Shown here piece by piece: positions 26,864 through 36,171 of a DNA stretch of 64,000 bases; position 1 is the first letter of the stretch, and every line of letters starts with the position of its first letter. Both the position numbers and the translations under genes were made by a program. The DNA is from Streptomyces sp. NBC_01210 (GTDB taxonomy: Bacteria; Actinomycetota; Actinomycetes; Streptomycetales; Streptomycetaceae). The notes beneath the pieces were generated by a model, which saw only the letters and a list, made by a program, of their open reading frames with translations, was not told where the DNA came from and did not search any database. The stretch covers positions 1,488,001 through 1,552,000 of the forward strand of contig NZ_CP108549.1 of the NCBI RefSeq assembly GCF_036010325.1, written 5' to 3'.

Positions 26864-27580
26864 CTACGCTCCGTCCTCGTCCGGTTCGTCGACCAGATGC
26901 GCGTATGTCTCCACCATCTGCGTGCGTGAGTCGTCGAGGTAGTCGGCGAGCAGCCGTTCGGCGCCCGACCGGTCGCCGGCCCGCAGCGCTTCGAGGATGG
27001 CCCGGTTGCGTACGAGATAGGGCTGGTGCAGCCGCCGTGGATCGTCCACCACATGGAACGCGAGCCGCAGTTCGGCCAGCACGCTGCGCATCAGCTCGTC
27101 GGTGCGGGCGCTGCCGGCCAGCGCGACGAGTTCGCGATGGAAGTGGATATTGGCCGTGGAGACGCCTTGCCAGTCGTGCTCGCGCTCCGACCGCTCGCCG
27201 CCCGCGACCGCCGTTTCGAGCGTGTCCAGTGCGTACGGTGGCTCACCGAGCCCGTGCACGACGGCGCATTCGACGAGCTGCCGGGTGCGGCAGATGTCCA
27301 CGACGTCCTGGACGGCGAGCATCCGCACGAACACCCCGCGGTTGAGCTGGTGCTCGAGCAGCCGCTCATGGGTGAGCAGCCGGAACGCTTCGCGAAGTGT
27401 GTTGCGCGAAACGCCGAGCGCCTTTCCGATGCTGTCCTCGGAGAGCCGTTCCCCCGGCGGGAAGTAGCCCTCCGCGATGCGGGTGCGCAGGATGTCCGCG
27501 ACCCGCTCCGCCGTGCTGGTGCGGCCCAACAGCGGGCGGTCGTCCGCCAGTCCACCGATCTCGGGCTCCGTCGTCCCCAC
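26864..27580 (-). CDS. GntR-family regulator, FadR/FCD subfamily
   Basis: 238 aa. N-terminal winged helix (residues 25-90: RIAEGYFPPGERLSEDSIGKAL, SRNTLREAFRLL) and all-helical FCD effector domain with the metal-binding histidines/aspartate pattern (NIHFHRELV, later LRLAFHVV). FCD regulators bind carboxylic or amino-acid-like effectors. GTG 27580 is supported by GAGAGAGGG. Divergent from the 5-oxoproline transport/hydrolysis operon and therefore its probable regulator, with 5-oxoproline or D-glutamate as plausible effector. Confidence 0.88.
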   Translation of the reverse strand: MGTTEPEIGGLADDRPLLGRTSTAERVADILRTRIAEGYFPPGERLSEDSIGKALGVSRNTLREAFRLLTHERLLEHQLNRGVFVRMLAVQDVVDICRTRQLVECAVVHGLGEPPYALDTLETAVAGGERSEREHDWQGVSTANIHFHRELVALAGSARTDELMRSVLAELRLAFHVVDDPRRLHQPYLVRNRAILEALRAGDRSGAERLLADYLDDSRTQMVETYAHLVDEPDEDGA

Positions 27581-27659
27581 AACGCCCTCTCTCCCTCGCC
27601 GGCCGCTCCGGCCGCCGCGCGAGCTCCATCGTAGAAGGAAGAACGACCCCACATAACTC

Positions 27660-27678
27660 TTGTCGGATCGTTCAACAA
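27660..27678. promoter_or_regulatory. TTGT-N11-ACAA inverted repeat, candidate FCD-regulator operator
   Basis: TTGTCGGATCGTTCAACAA lies between the regulator and the MFS gene, 64 bp before the MFS start. The outer arms TTGT/ACAA match the half-sites favoured by many FadR-subfamily regulators. Assignment is inference. Confidence 0.5.
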
Positions 27679-27741
27679 TCCTCTACCTTGACATCACCGT
27701 ACAGTCTCGACAGCACTCTCCTCCCCCTCTGCGAGGTGCAG

Positions 27742-29019
27742 ATGAGCACGACCCAGACCCAGCCGAAGCAGGGCGAACTCCCCGAGGACACCGGCGCGTT
27801 CGCATGGCTGCGGGCACTCGGGCCGCGCGGCCGCCGCGCCTTCGGCGGCGCGTTCGGCGGCTACGCCCTCGACTCCTACGACTACTTCACACTGCCGCTG
27901 AGCATGGTGGCGATCTCCGCGTACTTCGGTCTCGACAACGGACAAACCGGACTTCTCACCACCGTCACCCTGGTCGTCTCCGCGGTGGGCGGCGCGCTCG
28001 CCGGCATCCTCGCCGACCGGATCGGCCGGGTGAAGGCCCTGATGATCACGGTGATCACCTATGCGGTGTTCACCGTCCTGTGCGGCTTCGCCCCCAACTA
28101 CGAGACGCTGCTGGTCTTCCGCGCCCTGCAGGGTCTCGGCTTCGGCGGCGAGTGGGCGGTCGGCGCGATCCTGGTCGCCGAGTACGCCTCCGCCAAGCAC
28201 CGCGGCCGCACACTCGGCGCCGTCCAGAGCGCGTGGGCGGCCGGCTGGGCGCTCGCCGTCATCGTCTACACCCTGGTCTTCCAGTTCCTCGACGCGGACA
28301 CCGCCTGGCGCGTGATGTTCTGGACGGGCGCCCTGCCCGCCCTGTTGGTCATCTATGTACGGCGGAGTGTCAGTGACGCCCCCACAGCGGCCGAGCGACG
28401 CCGTGCCAGCACCGAGCGCGGGACCTTCTCCACCATCTTCAAGAAGGATCTGCTGCGTACGACGTTCTTCGCGACGCTGCTCTCCACCGGCGTCCAGGGC
28501 GGCTACTACACGCTCGCCACCTGGGTACCCACGTATCTCAAGACCGAGCGGGGGCTCACCGTCGTCGGCACCGGCGGCTATCTGACCTTTCTGATCTCCG
28601 GGTCCTTCATCGGCTATCTCACGGGCGGCTATCTCACCGACCGGATCGGCCGGAAGAAGAACATCACGCTCTTCGCCGTGCTGTCCGCCATCGGGATCCT
28701 CGCCTACACGAGCATCCCTTCCGGAGCGAACGGTCTGCTGCTGGTCCTCGGCTTCCCGCTCGGATTCTGCATGTCCGCGATCTTCAGCGGCTTCGGGTCG
28801 TTCCTCAGCGAGCTGTATCCGACGGCCGTACGAGGCACTGGCCAGGGCTTCACGTACAACAGTGGCCGTGCCGTGGGCGCGTTCCTGCCCACCCTGGTCG
28901 GCTTCCTGTCCGACAGCTGGGGAGTGGGCGGCGCGCTCGTCCTCGGCGCCGTCGGCTACGGCCTGGCAGTGGTGGCTCTGCTCGGCCTGCCCGAGACCCG
29001 CGGGAAGGAGCTGGTGTGA
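27742..29019 (+). CDS. MFS transporter of the 5-oxoproline operon
   Basis: 425 aa, 12 predicted membrane helices, metabolite:H+ symporter type. [13 protein letters not shown] and the mirrored [11 protein letters not shown] are the repeated MFS loop motifs. N-terminal [17 protein letters not shown] resembles carboxylate/aromatic-acid symporters. GAGGTG precedes ATG 27742; the upstream in-frame extension reads into the regulator. It overlaps the DUF1445 gene by 4 bp. Context suggests import of 5-oxoproline (pyroglutamate), D-glutamate or a related acid. Confidence 0.88.
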   Translation: MSTTQTQPKQGELPEDTGAFAWLRALGPRGRRAFGGAFGGYALDSYDYFTLPLSMVAISAYFGLDNGQTGLLTTVTLVVSAVGGALAGILADRIGRVKALMITVITYAVFTVLCGFAPNYETLLVFRALQGLGFGGEWAVGAILVAEYASAKHRGRTLGAVQSAWAAGWALAVIVYTLVFQFLDADTAWRVMFWTGALPALLVIYVRRSVSDAPTAAERRRASTERGTFSTIFKKDLLRTTFFATLLSTGVQGGYYTLATWVPTYLKTERGLTVVGTGGYLTFLISGSFIGYLTGGYLTDRIGRKKNITLFAVLSAIGILAYTSIPSGANGLLLVLGFPLGFCMSAIFSGFGSFLSELYPTAVRGTGQGFTYNSGRAVGAFLPTLVGFLSDSWGVGGALVLGAVGYGLAVVALLGLPETRGKELV

Positions 29020-29819
29020 TCCGCAACCTGGAGCGCGTCGACGGGCACGCATGGAGCCCGGTTGAGGCCCGTGAGCAATTCCGTTCCGGAGTGGGCGGGC
29101 CGACCGCGGGCCTGGCACCCGGCCACACACAGGCGAACCTGATCTCGGTCCCCGCCGACTGGGCCTACGACATGCTGCTGTTCTGTCAGCGCAACCCGAA
29201 GCCCTGTCCGGTACTCGACGTCACCGAAGCCGGTGCCTGGTCGACGCAGCTCGCGCCGGACGCCGATCTGCGCACCGATCTCCCCGGCTACCGCGTGTGG
29301 GAGCACGGCGAACTCGTCGACGAACCCACGGACGTTGTGGAGCGCTGGCGCGATGACCTGGTGTCGTTCCTCATCGGCTGCAGTTTCACCTTCGAGTGGA
29401 TGCTCTCCGAGTCCGGGGTTCCGATGCGCCATGTCGAGCAGGGCCGCAATGTCCCGATGTACGTCACCGATCGCCCATGCCGCGCCGCGGGGCGGCTGCA
29501 CGGGCCCATGGTGGTGTCGATGCGCCCCGTGCCGCCCGAGCACATCGACACGGCGGTCAGAGAGAGCGCCATGATGCCCGCGGTGCACGGTGGTCCGGTG
29601 CACCAAGGCGACCCGGCGGGACTCGGCATCGAGGACCTCGGCCGCCCCGACTTCGGCGATCCGGTGGACGCGGAGCCCGGCGACATCCCGGTGTTCTGGG
29701 CGTGCGGGGTCACGCCGCAGGCGGCGGTGATGGCCTCGCGGCCGCCGTTCGCGATCACCCACGCGCCGGGGCAGATGTTCATCACGGATGCCCGCGACGC
29801 GCAGTACCGCGTGGCCTGA
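29016..29819 (+). CDS. DUF1445 (UPF0317) protein, putative D-glutamate cyclase
   Basis: 267 aa, DUF1445 family, full length: [20 protein letters not shown] near residue 32, [18 protein letters not shown] near the middle, [13 protein letters not shown] and [12 protein letters not shown] at the C-terminus, all family signatures. The family is annotated as putative hydro-lyase; the mammalian relative DGLUCY converts D-glutamate to 5-oxo-D-proline. Placement directly before pxpA fits formation of 5-oxoproline, or a racemic companion step, feeding the hydrolase. GTG 29016 overlaps the MFS stop and has GGAAGGAG upstream. Confidence 0.85.
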   Translation: MIRNLERVDGHAWSPVEAREQFRSGVGGPTAGLAPGHTQANLISVPADWAYDMLLFCQRNPKPCPVLDVTEAGAWSTQLAPDADLRTDLPGYRVWEHGELVDEPTDVVERWRDDLVSFLIGCSFTFEWMLSESGVPMRHVEQGRNVPMYVTDRPCRAAGRLHGPMVVSMRPVPPEHIDTAVRESAMMPAVHGGPVHQGDPAGLGIEDLGRPDFGDPVDAEPGDIPVFWACGVTPQAAVMASRPPFAITHAPGQMFITDARDAQYRVA

Positions 29820-29839
29820 CGAGCAGGAATGAGGAGCAC

Positions 29840-30604
29840 ATGACCTGGGCGTCGATCGATCTCAACGCCGACCTCGGCGAGGGCTTCGGCCGCTGGCGGC
29901 TGACCGACGACGAACAGCTGCTGTCCGTCGTCACCAGCGCCAATGTCGCCTGCGGCTTCCACGCCGGGGACGCGGTCACCATGCGGCGCGTCTGCGAACT
30001 CGCCGCCGGCCGCTCGGTGCGGATCGGCGCCCAGGTCTCGTACCGCGATCTGGCCGGCTTCGGACGGCGCTCCATGGACGTCCCGCCGGACGAGCTGGCC
30101 GCCGAGATCGCGTACCAGATAGGGGCGTTGGAGATCTTCGCCAAGGCTGCCGGGTCCCGTGTCTCGTACGTCAAACCGCACGGCGCTCTCTACAACCGTG
30201 TCGTGCACGACGAGGAGCAGGCAGCAGCCGTCGTCGAAGGCGTGCTGCTGTCCGGCGAGCGGCTGCCGCTGCTCGGACTGCCCGGCTCGAAACTGCACAC
30301 CATGGCGGAGAAGGCCGGACTGCCCGCCGTCTCCGAGGCGTTCGCCGACCGCGCGTACACCGCGGAGGGCACGCTGGTGCCGCGTGGACAGGACGGTGCG
30401 GTCCTCAGCGATCCGGCCGCGGTCGTCGCACGGTCCGTCAGCATGGCCAGGTTCGGCGTGGTCACCTCGCGGTGCGGACAGTCGGTATCGGTACGTGCCC
30501 GCTCGCTCTGTCTGCACGGCGACACCGAGGGGGCCGTCGCTCTTGCCCGCCGGGTGCGGCGGCAACTGGAAACCGTGGGCGTCCGTGTGGAGGCTTTCGT
30601 ATGA
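29840..30604 (+). CDS. pxpA: 5-oxoprolinase subunit PxpA (LamB/YcsF family)
   Basis: 254 aa, LamB/YcsF fold. DLNADLGEGFG at residues 7-17 and VACGFHAGD near 36 are the conserved metal/substrate motifs, with SYVKPHGALYN in the middle. With PxpB and PxpC it forms the ATP-dependent 5-oxoprolinase that opens 5-oxoproline to glutamate. ATG 29840 is preceded by GAGGAG. Its stop overlaps the pxpB start. Confidence 0.94.
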   Translation: MTWASIDLNADLGEGFGRWRLTDDEQLLSVVTSANVACGFHAGDAVTMRRVCELAAGRSVRIGAQVSYRDLAGFGRRSMDVPPDELAAEIAYQIGALEIFAKAAGSRVSYVKPHGALYNRVVHDEEQAAAVVEGVLLSGERLPLLGLPGSKLHTMAEKAGLPAVSEAFADRAYTAEGTLVPRGQDGAVLSDPAAVVARSVSMARFGVVTSRCGQSVSVRARSLCLHGDTEGAVALARRVRRQLETVGVRVEAFV

Positions 30605-31230
30605 GGGCCCTGCCGGTCGGCGACCGGGCGCTCCTCGTCGAGCTGAACGACGGGGACGAAGCCGGGGCGCTCCATGCCGAACTGCTGCGCCGCCGCGCCG
30701 CCGGCACCCTTCCGGCGATCCAGGAGATCGTGCCCGCGGCCCGGACCGTGCTGCTCGACGGGCTCGACGAGCCGGGCAGCTTCGCGCGCGAGCTCGCGGA
30801 GTGGCAGATTCCGGCGCTCCACGCGCGCGTGCAGGACGCGATCGAGATTCCCCTCCGCTACGACGGGCCCGATCTGGCGGATGTCGCGGCGCTGTGGCAG
30901 GTGGCGGAGGAGGACGTCGCGGACATCCACTCGACGGCTGAATACCGGGTCGCCTTCTGCGGGTTCGCACCCGGCTTCGGCTATCTGACCGGGCTTCCGC
31001 AGCCGTACGCGGTGCCGCGCAGAGCCACCCCGCGCACCTCCGTACCGGCCGGGGCAGTCGCGCTGGCCGGGCCGTACACCGGCGTGTATCCGCGCTCCTC
31101 TCCCGGCGGCTGGCAGTTGATCGGGACGACGGACACGGTGCTGTGGGACCCGGCGCGGGAGCCCGCCGCGCTGCTCTCGCCGGGGACGCGGGTGCGGTTC
31201 GTGCCGGAGCGCGCCGGGATCCGCCGATGA
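30601..31230 (+). CDS. pxpB: 5-oxoprolinase subunit PxpB (KipI-like)
   Basis: 209 aa, carboxyltransferase domain subdomain C/D family. AFCGFAPGFGYLTGLP near residue 118, VPRRATPRTSVPAGAVALAG, and GVYPRSSPGGWQLIG are diagnostic. Partner of PxpC in the hydrolase; in Bacillus the homologue KipI inhibits sporulation kinase KinA, but the linked pxpA/pxpC and transporter favour the metabolic role here. ATG 30601 overlaps pxpA; its end overlaps pxpC. Confidence 0.94.
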   Translation: MRALPVGDRALLVELNDGDEAGALHAELLRRRAAGTLPAIQEIVPAARTVLLDGLDEPGSFARELAEWQIPALHARVQDAIEIPLRYDGPDLADVAALWQVAEEDVADIHSTAEYRVAFCGFAPGFGYLTGLPQPYAVPRRATPRTSVPAGAVALAGPYTGVYPRSSPGGWQLIGTTDTVLWDPAREPAALLSPGTRVRFVPERAGIRR

Positions 31231-32093
31231 CCGACAGGGCCTTCGCGGTCGTACGAGCCGGGGCGCTGACCACCGTGCAGGACCTGGGGCGACCCGGGCA
31301 CGCCCACCTCGGAGTGCCACGCTCCGGTGCGCTCGATCCGTACTCCGGCCGCCTCGTCAACCGGCTGGTGGGCAATGCGGAGAGTGCCGCGGTCCTGGAG
31401 ACCACCCTCAACGGGTGTGCGGTGCGGCCGCGTTGCGCGGTGACCGTGGCCGTCGGCGGCGCACACTGCCAGGTCACAGTCGACCGGCGGCCGGTGGCCT
31501 GGGGCGCGCCGGTGCGGGTAGCCGCGGGCTCGGTGCTGGAGACCGGCCCGGCGCTTTGCGGCGTACGCACCTATGTGGCCTTCGCCGGCGGGATCGCGGT
31601 CGATCCGGTGCTGGGCAGCCGCTCCACCGATCTGCTCTCCGGGCTCGGTCCCGCACCGCTCACGGACGGCGCCGTACTGCCGCTCGGTAAGCCGGCCGGT
31701 CCGCCGGCGCGGGTCGACGGCGGCGTGCCGTGGCCCGCCCCACCGGCCGAGCTGGTGCTGCGGGTGCGGCTCGGGCCGCGCGCCGACTGGTTCACGGACG
31801 CGGCCCCGCGCACGCTGGCCCGTGGCGCGTACCGGGTGTCGTCGGCGAGCAATCGCATCGGGCTGCGTACCGAGGGGCCTTCGCTGGAGCGGGCGGTGAC
31901 CGGTGAACTCCCCAGCGAGGGCATGGTGCTGGGAGCCGTGCAGGTGCCGCCGGACGGCCGCCCGGTGGTCTTTCTCGCCGACCATCCCACCACCGGCGGC
32001 TATCCGGTGGTGGCGGTCGCCGACAAACGGGATCTCGCTGCGGCGGCGCAGGCGGTGCCGGGCGTTCGTGTGCGTTTCGTCCCCGTGCGCTAA
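31227..32093 (+). CDS. pxpC: 5-oxoprolinase subunit PxpC (KipA-like)
   Basis: 288 aa, carboxyltransferase subdomain A/B family. VVRAGALTTVQDLGRPGHAH at the N-terminus, GVPRSGALDPYSGRLVNRLVGN, RTYVAFAGGI, and SSASNRIGLRTEG followed by LPSEGMVLGAVQVPPDG are family landmarks. ATG 31227 overlaps the pxpB stop. Last gene of the five-gene operon MFS-DUF1445-pxpA-pxpB-pxpC, whose four junctions overlap or lie within 20 bp. Confidence 0.94.
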   Translation: MTDRAFAVVRAGALTTVQDLGRPGHAHLGVPRSGALDPYSGRLVNRLVGNAESAAVLETTLNGCAVRPRCAVTVAVGGAHCQVTVDRRPVAWGAPVRVAAGSVLETGPALCGVRTYVAFAGGIAVDPVLGSRSTDLLSGLGPAPLTDGAVLPLGKPAGPPARVDGGVPWPAPPAELVLRVRLGPRADWFTDAAPRTLARGAYRVSSASNRIGLRTEGPSLERAVTGELPSEGMVLGAVQVPPDGRPVVFLADHPTTGGYPVVAVADKRDLAAAAQAVPGVRVRFVPVR

Positions 32094-32099
32094 TGGTTC

Positions 32100-32160
32100 G
32101 CTGACTGGAAAGCTCAGCCTCGCCGGCGATTGAGGCGCGGGGGTCCGGGGGCGGAGCCCG
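32100..32160. repeat. Dispersed repeat/hairpin after pxpC
   Basis: CCTCGCCGGCGATTGAGG followed by CGCGGGGGTCCGGGGGCGGAGCC (two palindromic pieces). It is the third copy in the window of the element seen at 2650 and 25145. Likely acts as the operon terminator. Confidence 0.7.
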
Positions 32161-32163
32161 GAG

Positions 32164-32804
32164 CTACGGCGAGGGAGCACCGTACCTCCCGCCCCCGGTG
32201 TGCTCATCACCAGCACGTCCCCCAGGGCCGACATCCACCGCGTCGACGCCGTCCAACCTCGTCACGCTGCCGTCGGCCCGCTCGACAGGGTTGCTGCCCA
32301 GCGCGCCCGGCCCGCCGCCCGCGATCCCATACGGCGGGATGCGGCGGTGCCCCCGTGAGCAACGCCACCGTCATCGGCTCGAGGAAACGGATTCTGCGGA
32401 CGACTCCGCGGCCGCCGCTCCAGCGGCCGCGGCCACCGCTGCCTTTCCGTACGGCAAAGGCGTTCACGCGCACCGGACAGCGCCACTCCAGCACTTCGGG
32501 ATCGGTGAGGCGGGAGTTGGTCATATGGGTCTGTACGGCGTCGGCCCCGTCGAAGCCGTCGCCCGCGCACGAGCCGCTGGCGACCGTCTCGTAGTACTGC
32601 ACACGGTCGTTGCCGAAGGTACCGGGACGGTCTCGTCCGTGCCGACGCCGAGCAGCAGCCTGACCCGGCGACGGCCGCGTCCCGGTACCGCCCCGGGTTG
32701 TGCGAGAGCAGTTTGCGGGTCACGAGCCGTCCGTCCGGGAGTCGGCCCACGATGTCGGTGAAGGTGCCGCCACGGTCGATCCAGAACTCCCAGGGCCCGC
32801 TCAT
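32164..32804 (-). pseudogene. Decayed ATP-dependent 5-oxoprolinase/hydantoinase (OplAH type)
   Basis: About 640 bp remain of a gene that is normally about 3.6 kb. From ATG 32804 the N-terminus of the hydantoinase A half is clear ([19 protein letters not shown], then [11 protein letters not shown]); a one-base loss near 32664 shifts frame within [14 protein letters not shown]; near 32620 the sequence jumps to the extreme C-terminus of the B half ([42 protein letters not shown]); further shifts occur near 32350 and 32218 before the TAG at 32164. Thus an internal deletion of over 1,000 codons plus several frameshifts. It abuts the SGNH gene (ATGA overlap) and the intact pxpABC operon, which performs the same reaction. 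Confidence 0.88.
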
Positions 32805-33784
32805 TCCCCCATTCCCGCCAGGGGAACGTCCAGTGACACGGCAGCCAGCGCGGAGGAGAGCGCATGCTCGGCGCTGTGGTCCAGGCGTGCGCTGGTGCCA
32901 CGCGCCCAGTGCCGTACCTCCGCTCCGGCCATCCGCAGCAGCTGCGGCAGCAGATCGGTACACCGGCGCGCCACCCATCCGGTACCGGCCGTGGCGAGCC
33001 AGAGGAGCGACGCGGAGCGGGTCGGCGAGGGCTGATCGGGCTCGCTTCCGGGCGCGGCGCCGTGCGCGAGTCCCCGCGCGGCCAGCAGTTCATGGAAGCG
33101 GGCCGCGATCATCCGGTGCCCGCGCTCGCCCGGATGCAACCGGTCCGCGCTCCACATGGACCGGTCGGCGACCCAGGAGCCGTCGGCGACATGCAGATGT
33201 ACGGCGCCGTAACGGGCGGACAGGGCGTGGACGACGGCGTTGACCGCCCGCTGGCGTCTGGCAAGGGGGCGCGCGAGCGGCACGGGCAGCCCGAGCATGG
33301 TGCCGGGGTCGGGCAGACAGGCGGTCAGCAGTACGGTGCCGCGCGCCGAGAGCGCCGCGCAGACCTCGTCCAGCCGCAGGGTGAGGGCCTCGATGTCGAA
33401 GGTGCAACGCAGGGTGTCGTTGACCCCGACGACGACGGAGGCGATGTCGGGGTCGTAAGCGAGTGCCTCGGGCGCCTGGCGCTCGGCGACGTCCTGAGTG
33501 AGGGCACCGCTGACGGCGAGGTTACGGAAGTGGGCGGGCGCGCCGGCCACGGAGAGCCCGCCGGCGAGCAGAGCGGCCCACCCTCGCCAGCTGTCGCCGA
33601 CGCGATCGCCGACGCCTTCGGTGAGCGAGTCCCCGAGCGCGACGAAGCGGGGGGCACGCGGGGGCCCGGAGGCGTCCGAGGCGACGGCATCGAGCCCGGA
33701 AGCGCCCGGGGCGTCGCGCGCGCTCTCGGCGGTGTTCTCCGGAACCGGCTCGTCCACGACCGCGGTGCCCGGGCCGGCCGTCAC
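32801..33784 (-). CDS. SGNH/GDSL-family hydrolase
   Basis: 327 aa lipase/esterase-like hydrolase. Block I is [11 protein letters not shown] (catalytic Ser near residue 53), block III is VVGVNDTL, block V is [12 protein letters not shown] with the Asp-x-x-His pair. There is no signal peptide, and the acidic Ala-rich first 45 residues are atypical. ATG 33784 overlaps the stop of the upstream glycosyltransferase, so it is the third gene of a glycosyltransferase operon and may deacylate or trim its product. Confidence 0.88.
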   Translation of the reverse strand: MTAGPGTAVVDEPVPENTAESARDAPGASGLDAVASDASGPPRAPRFVALGDSLTEGVGDRVGDSWRGWAALLAGGLSVAGAPAHFRNLAVSGALTQDVAERQAPEALAYDPDIASVVVGVNDTLRCTFDIEALTLRLDEVCAALSARGTVLLTACLPDPGTMLGLPVPLARPLARRQRAVNAVVHALSARYGAVHLHVADGSWVADRSMWSADRLHPGERGHRMIAARFHELLAARGLAHGAAPGSEPDQPSPTRSASLLWLATAGTGWVARRCTDLLPQLLRMAGAEVRHWARGTSARLDHSAEHALSSALAAVSLDVPLAGMGE

Positions 33785-34941
33785 GCCGCCACGCCCTCTC
33801 CGCGTGCCCGCTCACGTACCGGCGGGGCGTCGTGTGCCGACAGGAACGCCGACACCGACCGTTGCCAGTCGAAGAGTTCGGCCCGCGCCCTGGCCGCCGC
33901 GCGGCGGTCGGTTTCCGTGCGGTACAGCAGCCCCTGTACGGCATCCGCGAAGTCTTCCGGGGTGTCCGCGGCAGCCGCTCCCGCGTCCCCGATGACCTCA
34001 GGCAGCGCCGACGACGCGCTCGCGACCACCGGGGTGCCGCAGGCCAGCGCTTCCAGGGCCGACAGGCCGAACGTCTCCGCGGGCCCCGGTGCCAGGCAGA
34101 GGTCCGCCGCAGCCTGCAGGTCGGACACCGTTTCGCGGTCGCCGACATGGCCGAGGAAGACGGCGGGCAGCCGTTCCGCACGGGCCCGGCGCGCCAGCGC
34201 GGTCCGCAGCGGACCGTCGCCCGCGACCACCAGCGCGGCCCGTACGCCCCGCTTCCGCAGCTCGGCGAGCGCGTCCAGGGCCATTCCCGGGCGCTTCTCC
34301 ACCGACAGCCGGGAGCAGAGCAGCAGAAGCACCTCGGCCCCCGCGGCGTACTTCGCGCGCAGGACCGTGCTGCGCCTGCCCGGCCGGCAGCGGAGCAGGT
34401 CCACGCCGAGCGGGGCGCGCACCACATTGCGCGCTCCGATGCGGACGAATTCCCGCTCCGCCCACTCCGTCGTGCACACGATCCGCGAATACGCCCATGC
34501 GGTACGGCGGTTGAGCCGGTCCGCGGTGCGCCCGGCGGCTCCCTCCGACAGCCCCCAGGTCCTCAGCACCCCGTCGGCCGTCTCGTGCGAGACCATCACC
34601 GAGGGGACGCGGTTGCGCCGCGCCCACTCCCCCGTCCACCGAAGCGTCGTGCGGTCGGAGACCTCGAGCCGGTCGGGCTCGATGGTTTCCAGGACCTGCC
34701 GCAGCCGCCGCCGGCCGGCCAGCACCCGGTAACCGCCGGTGCCGGGAAGCTCTGGTCCCGGCAGGGTGATCACCCGGCCCTGCGGGGTGAGCCGATCGCT
34801 CTCCAGATCGCCGGGAACGATCAGCACAGGCTCGTGCCCCGCCGCGAGATAGCCCTTGCCGAGCTCGCCGAGCGCGGTGCGCAGGCCGCCGGAGGACTGG
34901 GTGACGAAATTCGCCAGCCGTACGATTCGCAGCGCGTTCAT
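33781..34941 (-). CDS. GT4 family glycosyltransferase (second of pair)
   Basis: 386 aa, GT-B fold. N-terminal RIVRLANFVTQSSGGLRTALGELGKGY is a glycine-rich acceptor loop; C-terminal donor half has LFLGHVGDRETVSDLQAAADLCLAPGPAETFGLSALEALACGTPVV, the EX7E-type GT4 motif. VSHETADGVL is in the acceptor half. Probably transfers a sugar (often mannose in this group) from a nucleotide donor at the cytoplasmic membrane. ATG 34941 overlaps the upstream glycosyltransferase stop by 4 bp. Confidence 0.88.
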   Translation of the reverse strand: MNALRIVRLANFVTQSSGGLRTALGELGKGYLAAGHEPVLIVPGDLESDRLTPQGRVITLPGPELPGTGGYRVLAGRRRLRQVLETIEPDRLEVSDRTTLRWTGEWARRNRVPSVMVSHETADGVLRTWGLSEGAAGRTADRLNRRTAWAYSRIVCTTEWAEREFVRIGARNVVRAPLGVDLLRCRPGRRSTVLRAKYAAGAEVLLLLCSRLSVEKRPGMALDALAELRKRGVRAALVVAGDGPLRTALARRARAERLPAVFLGHVGDRETVSDLQAAADLCLAPGPAETFGLSALEALACGTPVVASASSALPEVIGDAGAAAADTPEDFADAVQGLLYRTETDRRAAARARAELFDWQRSVSAFLSAHDAPPVRERARGEGVAA

Positions 34942-36062
34942 GCCGCCACCGCCGTACGCGCGCCCAGCACCTCGGCGTAGTGGTCGAGCAGCAGGTCCCC
35001 GATGACGGCCCAGGTCCTGCCCTCGACGGCGGCCCGTCCCGCGTGGCCGTACGCGGCACGCACCCCGGCGTCGGCCACCAGGGTCGCGACCGCGGTCCGT
35101 ACCGCGTCCACGTCCCGCGGTTCCACCAGCAGCCCGGTACGGCCGTGGTCGACCAGATCGAGCGGTCCGCCGGCGGCGGGCGCGATGACCGGTATCCCGC
35201 TCGCCATGGCTTCCTGCACGGTCTGGCAGAAGGTCTCGTACGGACCGGTGTGTGCGAAGACGTCGAGCGAGGCGAAGATCCGGGCGAGTTCGTCGCCGGT
35301 CCTGCGGCCGAGGAAGACGGCCCCGGGCAGCTCGCCGCGCAGCGATGGCTCGCTTGGCCCGTCGCCGACGACCACGACCCGTACGCCCGGCATACCGCAG
35401 ACGCCGGCGAGGAGCTCGACATGCTTCTCGGGAGCGAGCCGGCCGACATAGCCGACGATCAGTTCACCGTTGGGGGCGAGGCTGCGCCGTAGCTCCTCGT
35501 CCCGCAGCTCCGGCCGGAATCGTGCGGTGTCGACGCCGCGCGGCCACAGCCGGACCCGCTCGACGCCATGTCCCTCCAGATCGCGGAGGGCGGCGGTGGA
35601 CGGCGCGAGTGTGCGGTCCGCGGCGCTGTGCACGGCGCGGATGCGCCGCCAGGCGGCGCCCTCTCCCGCGCCGACATAGGTACGGGCGTAGCCCGCCAGG
35701 TCGGTCTGGTAGACGGCGACGGCCGGCAGGCCCAGCCGCGCCGCGGCCGCCATGCCGCGCACGCCGAGTACGAAGGGGCTGGCGAGGTGGACGAGGTCGG
35801 CCCGGTGGGCGGTGATGGCCGCCGCCACCCGGCGGCTCGGCAGAGCCACCCGCACCTGCGGGTATCCGGGCAGCGGCAGGGAGGGGACGCGCACCACGGG
35901 GCAGGGCGCGTTCGATTCGGAGCTGTCGGCCCCGGCGACTGCCGGGGCTATGACGAGCGGGTCATGACCGCGTGCGGCGAGATGCCGGGCGGTCTGCAGG
36001 GCGCAGTGCGCCACACCATTGACGTCGGGCGGGAAGGATTCGGTGACGATGACGACACGCAT
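34938..36062 (-). CDS. GT4 family glycosyltransferase (first of pair)
   Basis: 374 aa, GT-B fold, similar to PimB/MgtA-type mannosyltransferases. VVIVTESFPPDVNGVAHCALQTARHL at the start; VGYVGRLAPEKHVELLAGV begins the donor half; GPYETFCQTVQEAMASGIPVIAPAAGGPLDLV is the EX7E motif. ATG 36062 is chosen since the long upstream frame (to 36713) lacks family sequence and overlaps the HEAT-like gene. First gene of the GT-GT-SGNH operon; the product is possibly a glycolipid or envelope glycan. Confidence 0.9.
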   Translation of the reverse strand: MRVVIVTESFPPDVNGVAHCALQTARHLAARGHDPLVIAPAVAGADSSESNAPCPVVRVPSLPLPGYPQVRVALPSRRVAAAITAHRADLVHLASPFVLGVRGMAAAARLGLPAVAVYQTDLAGYARTYVGAGEGAAWRRIRAVHSAADRTLAPSTAALRDLEGHGVERVRLWPRGVDTARFRPELRDEELRRSLAPNGELIVGYVGRLAPEKHVELLAGVCGMPGVRVVVVGDGPSEPSLRGELPGAVFLGRRTGDELARIFASLDVFAHTGPYETFCQTVQEAMASGIPVIAPAAGGPLDLVDHGRTGLLVEPRDVDAVRTAVATLVADAGVRAAYGHAGRAAVEGRTWAVIGDLLLDHYAEVLGARTAVAA

Positions 36063-36171
36063 ACCCGTGTTGTCGTCGTGCTCGGGGTGGAGCGGCCAAC
36101 GTGGATCTTTCCGCCCGTGAAACGTCCCGTGAGCGTTTGTGACAGCGGCCCCGTCATCACAGGGCAGACAG

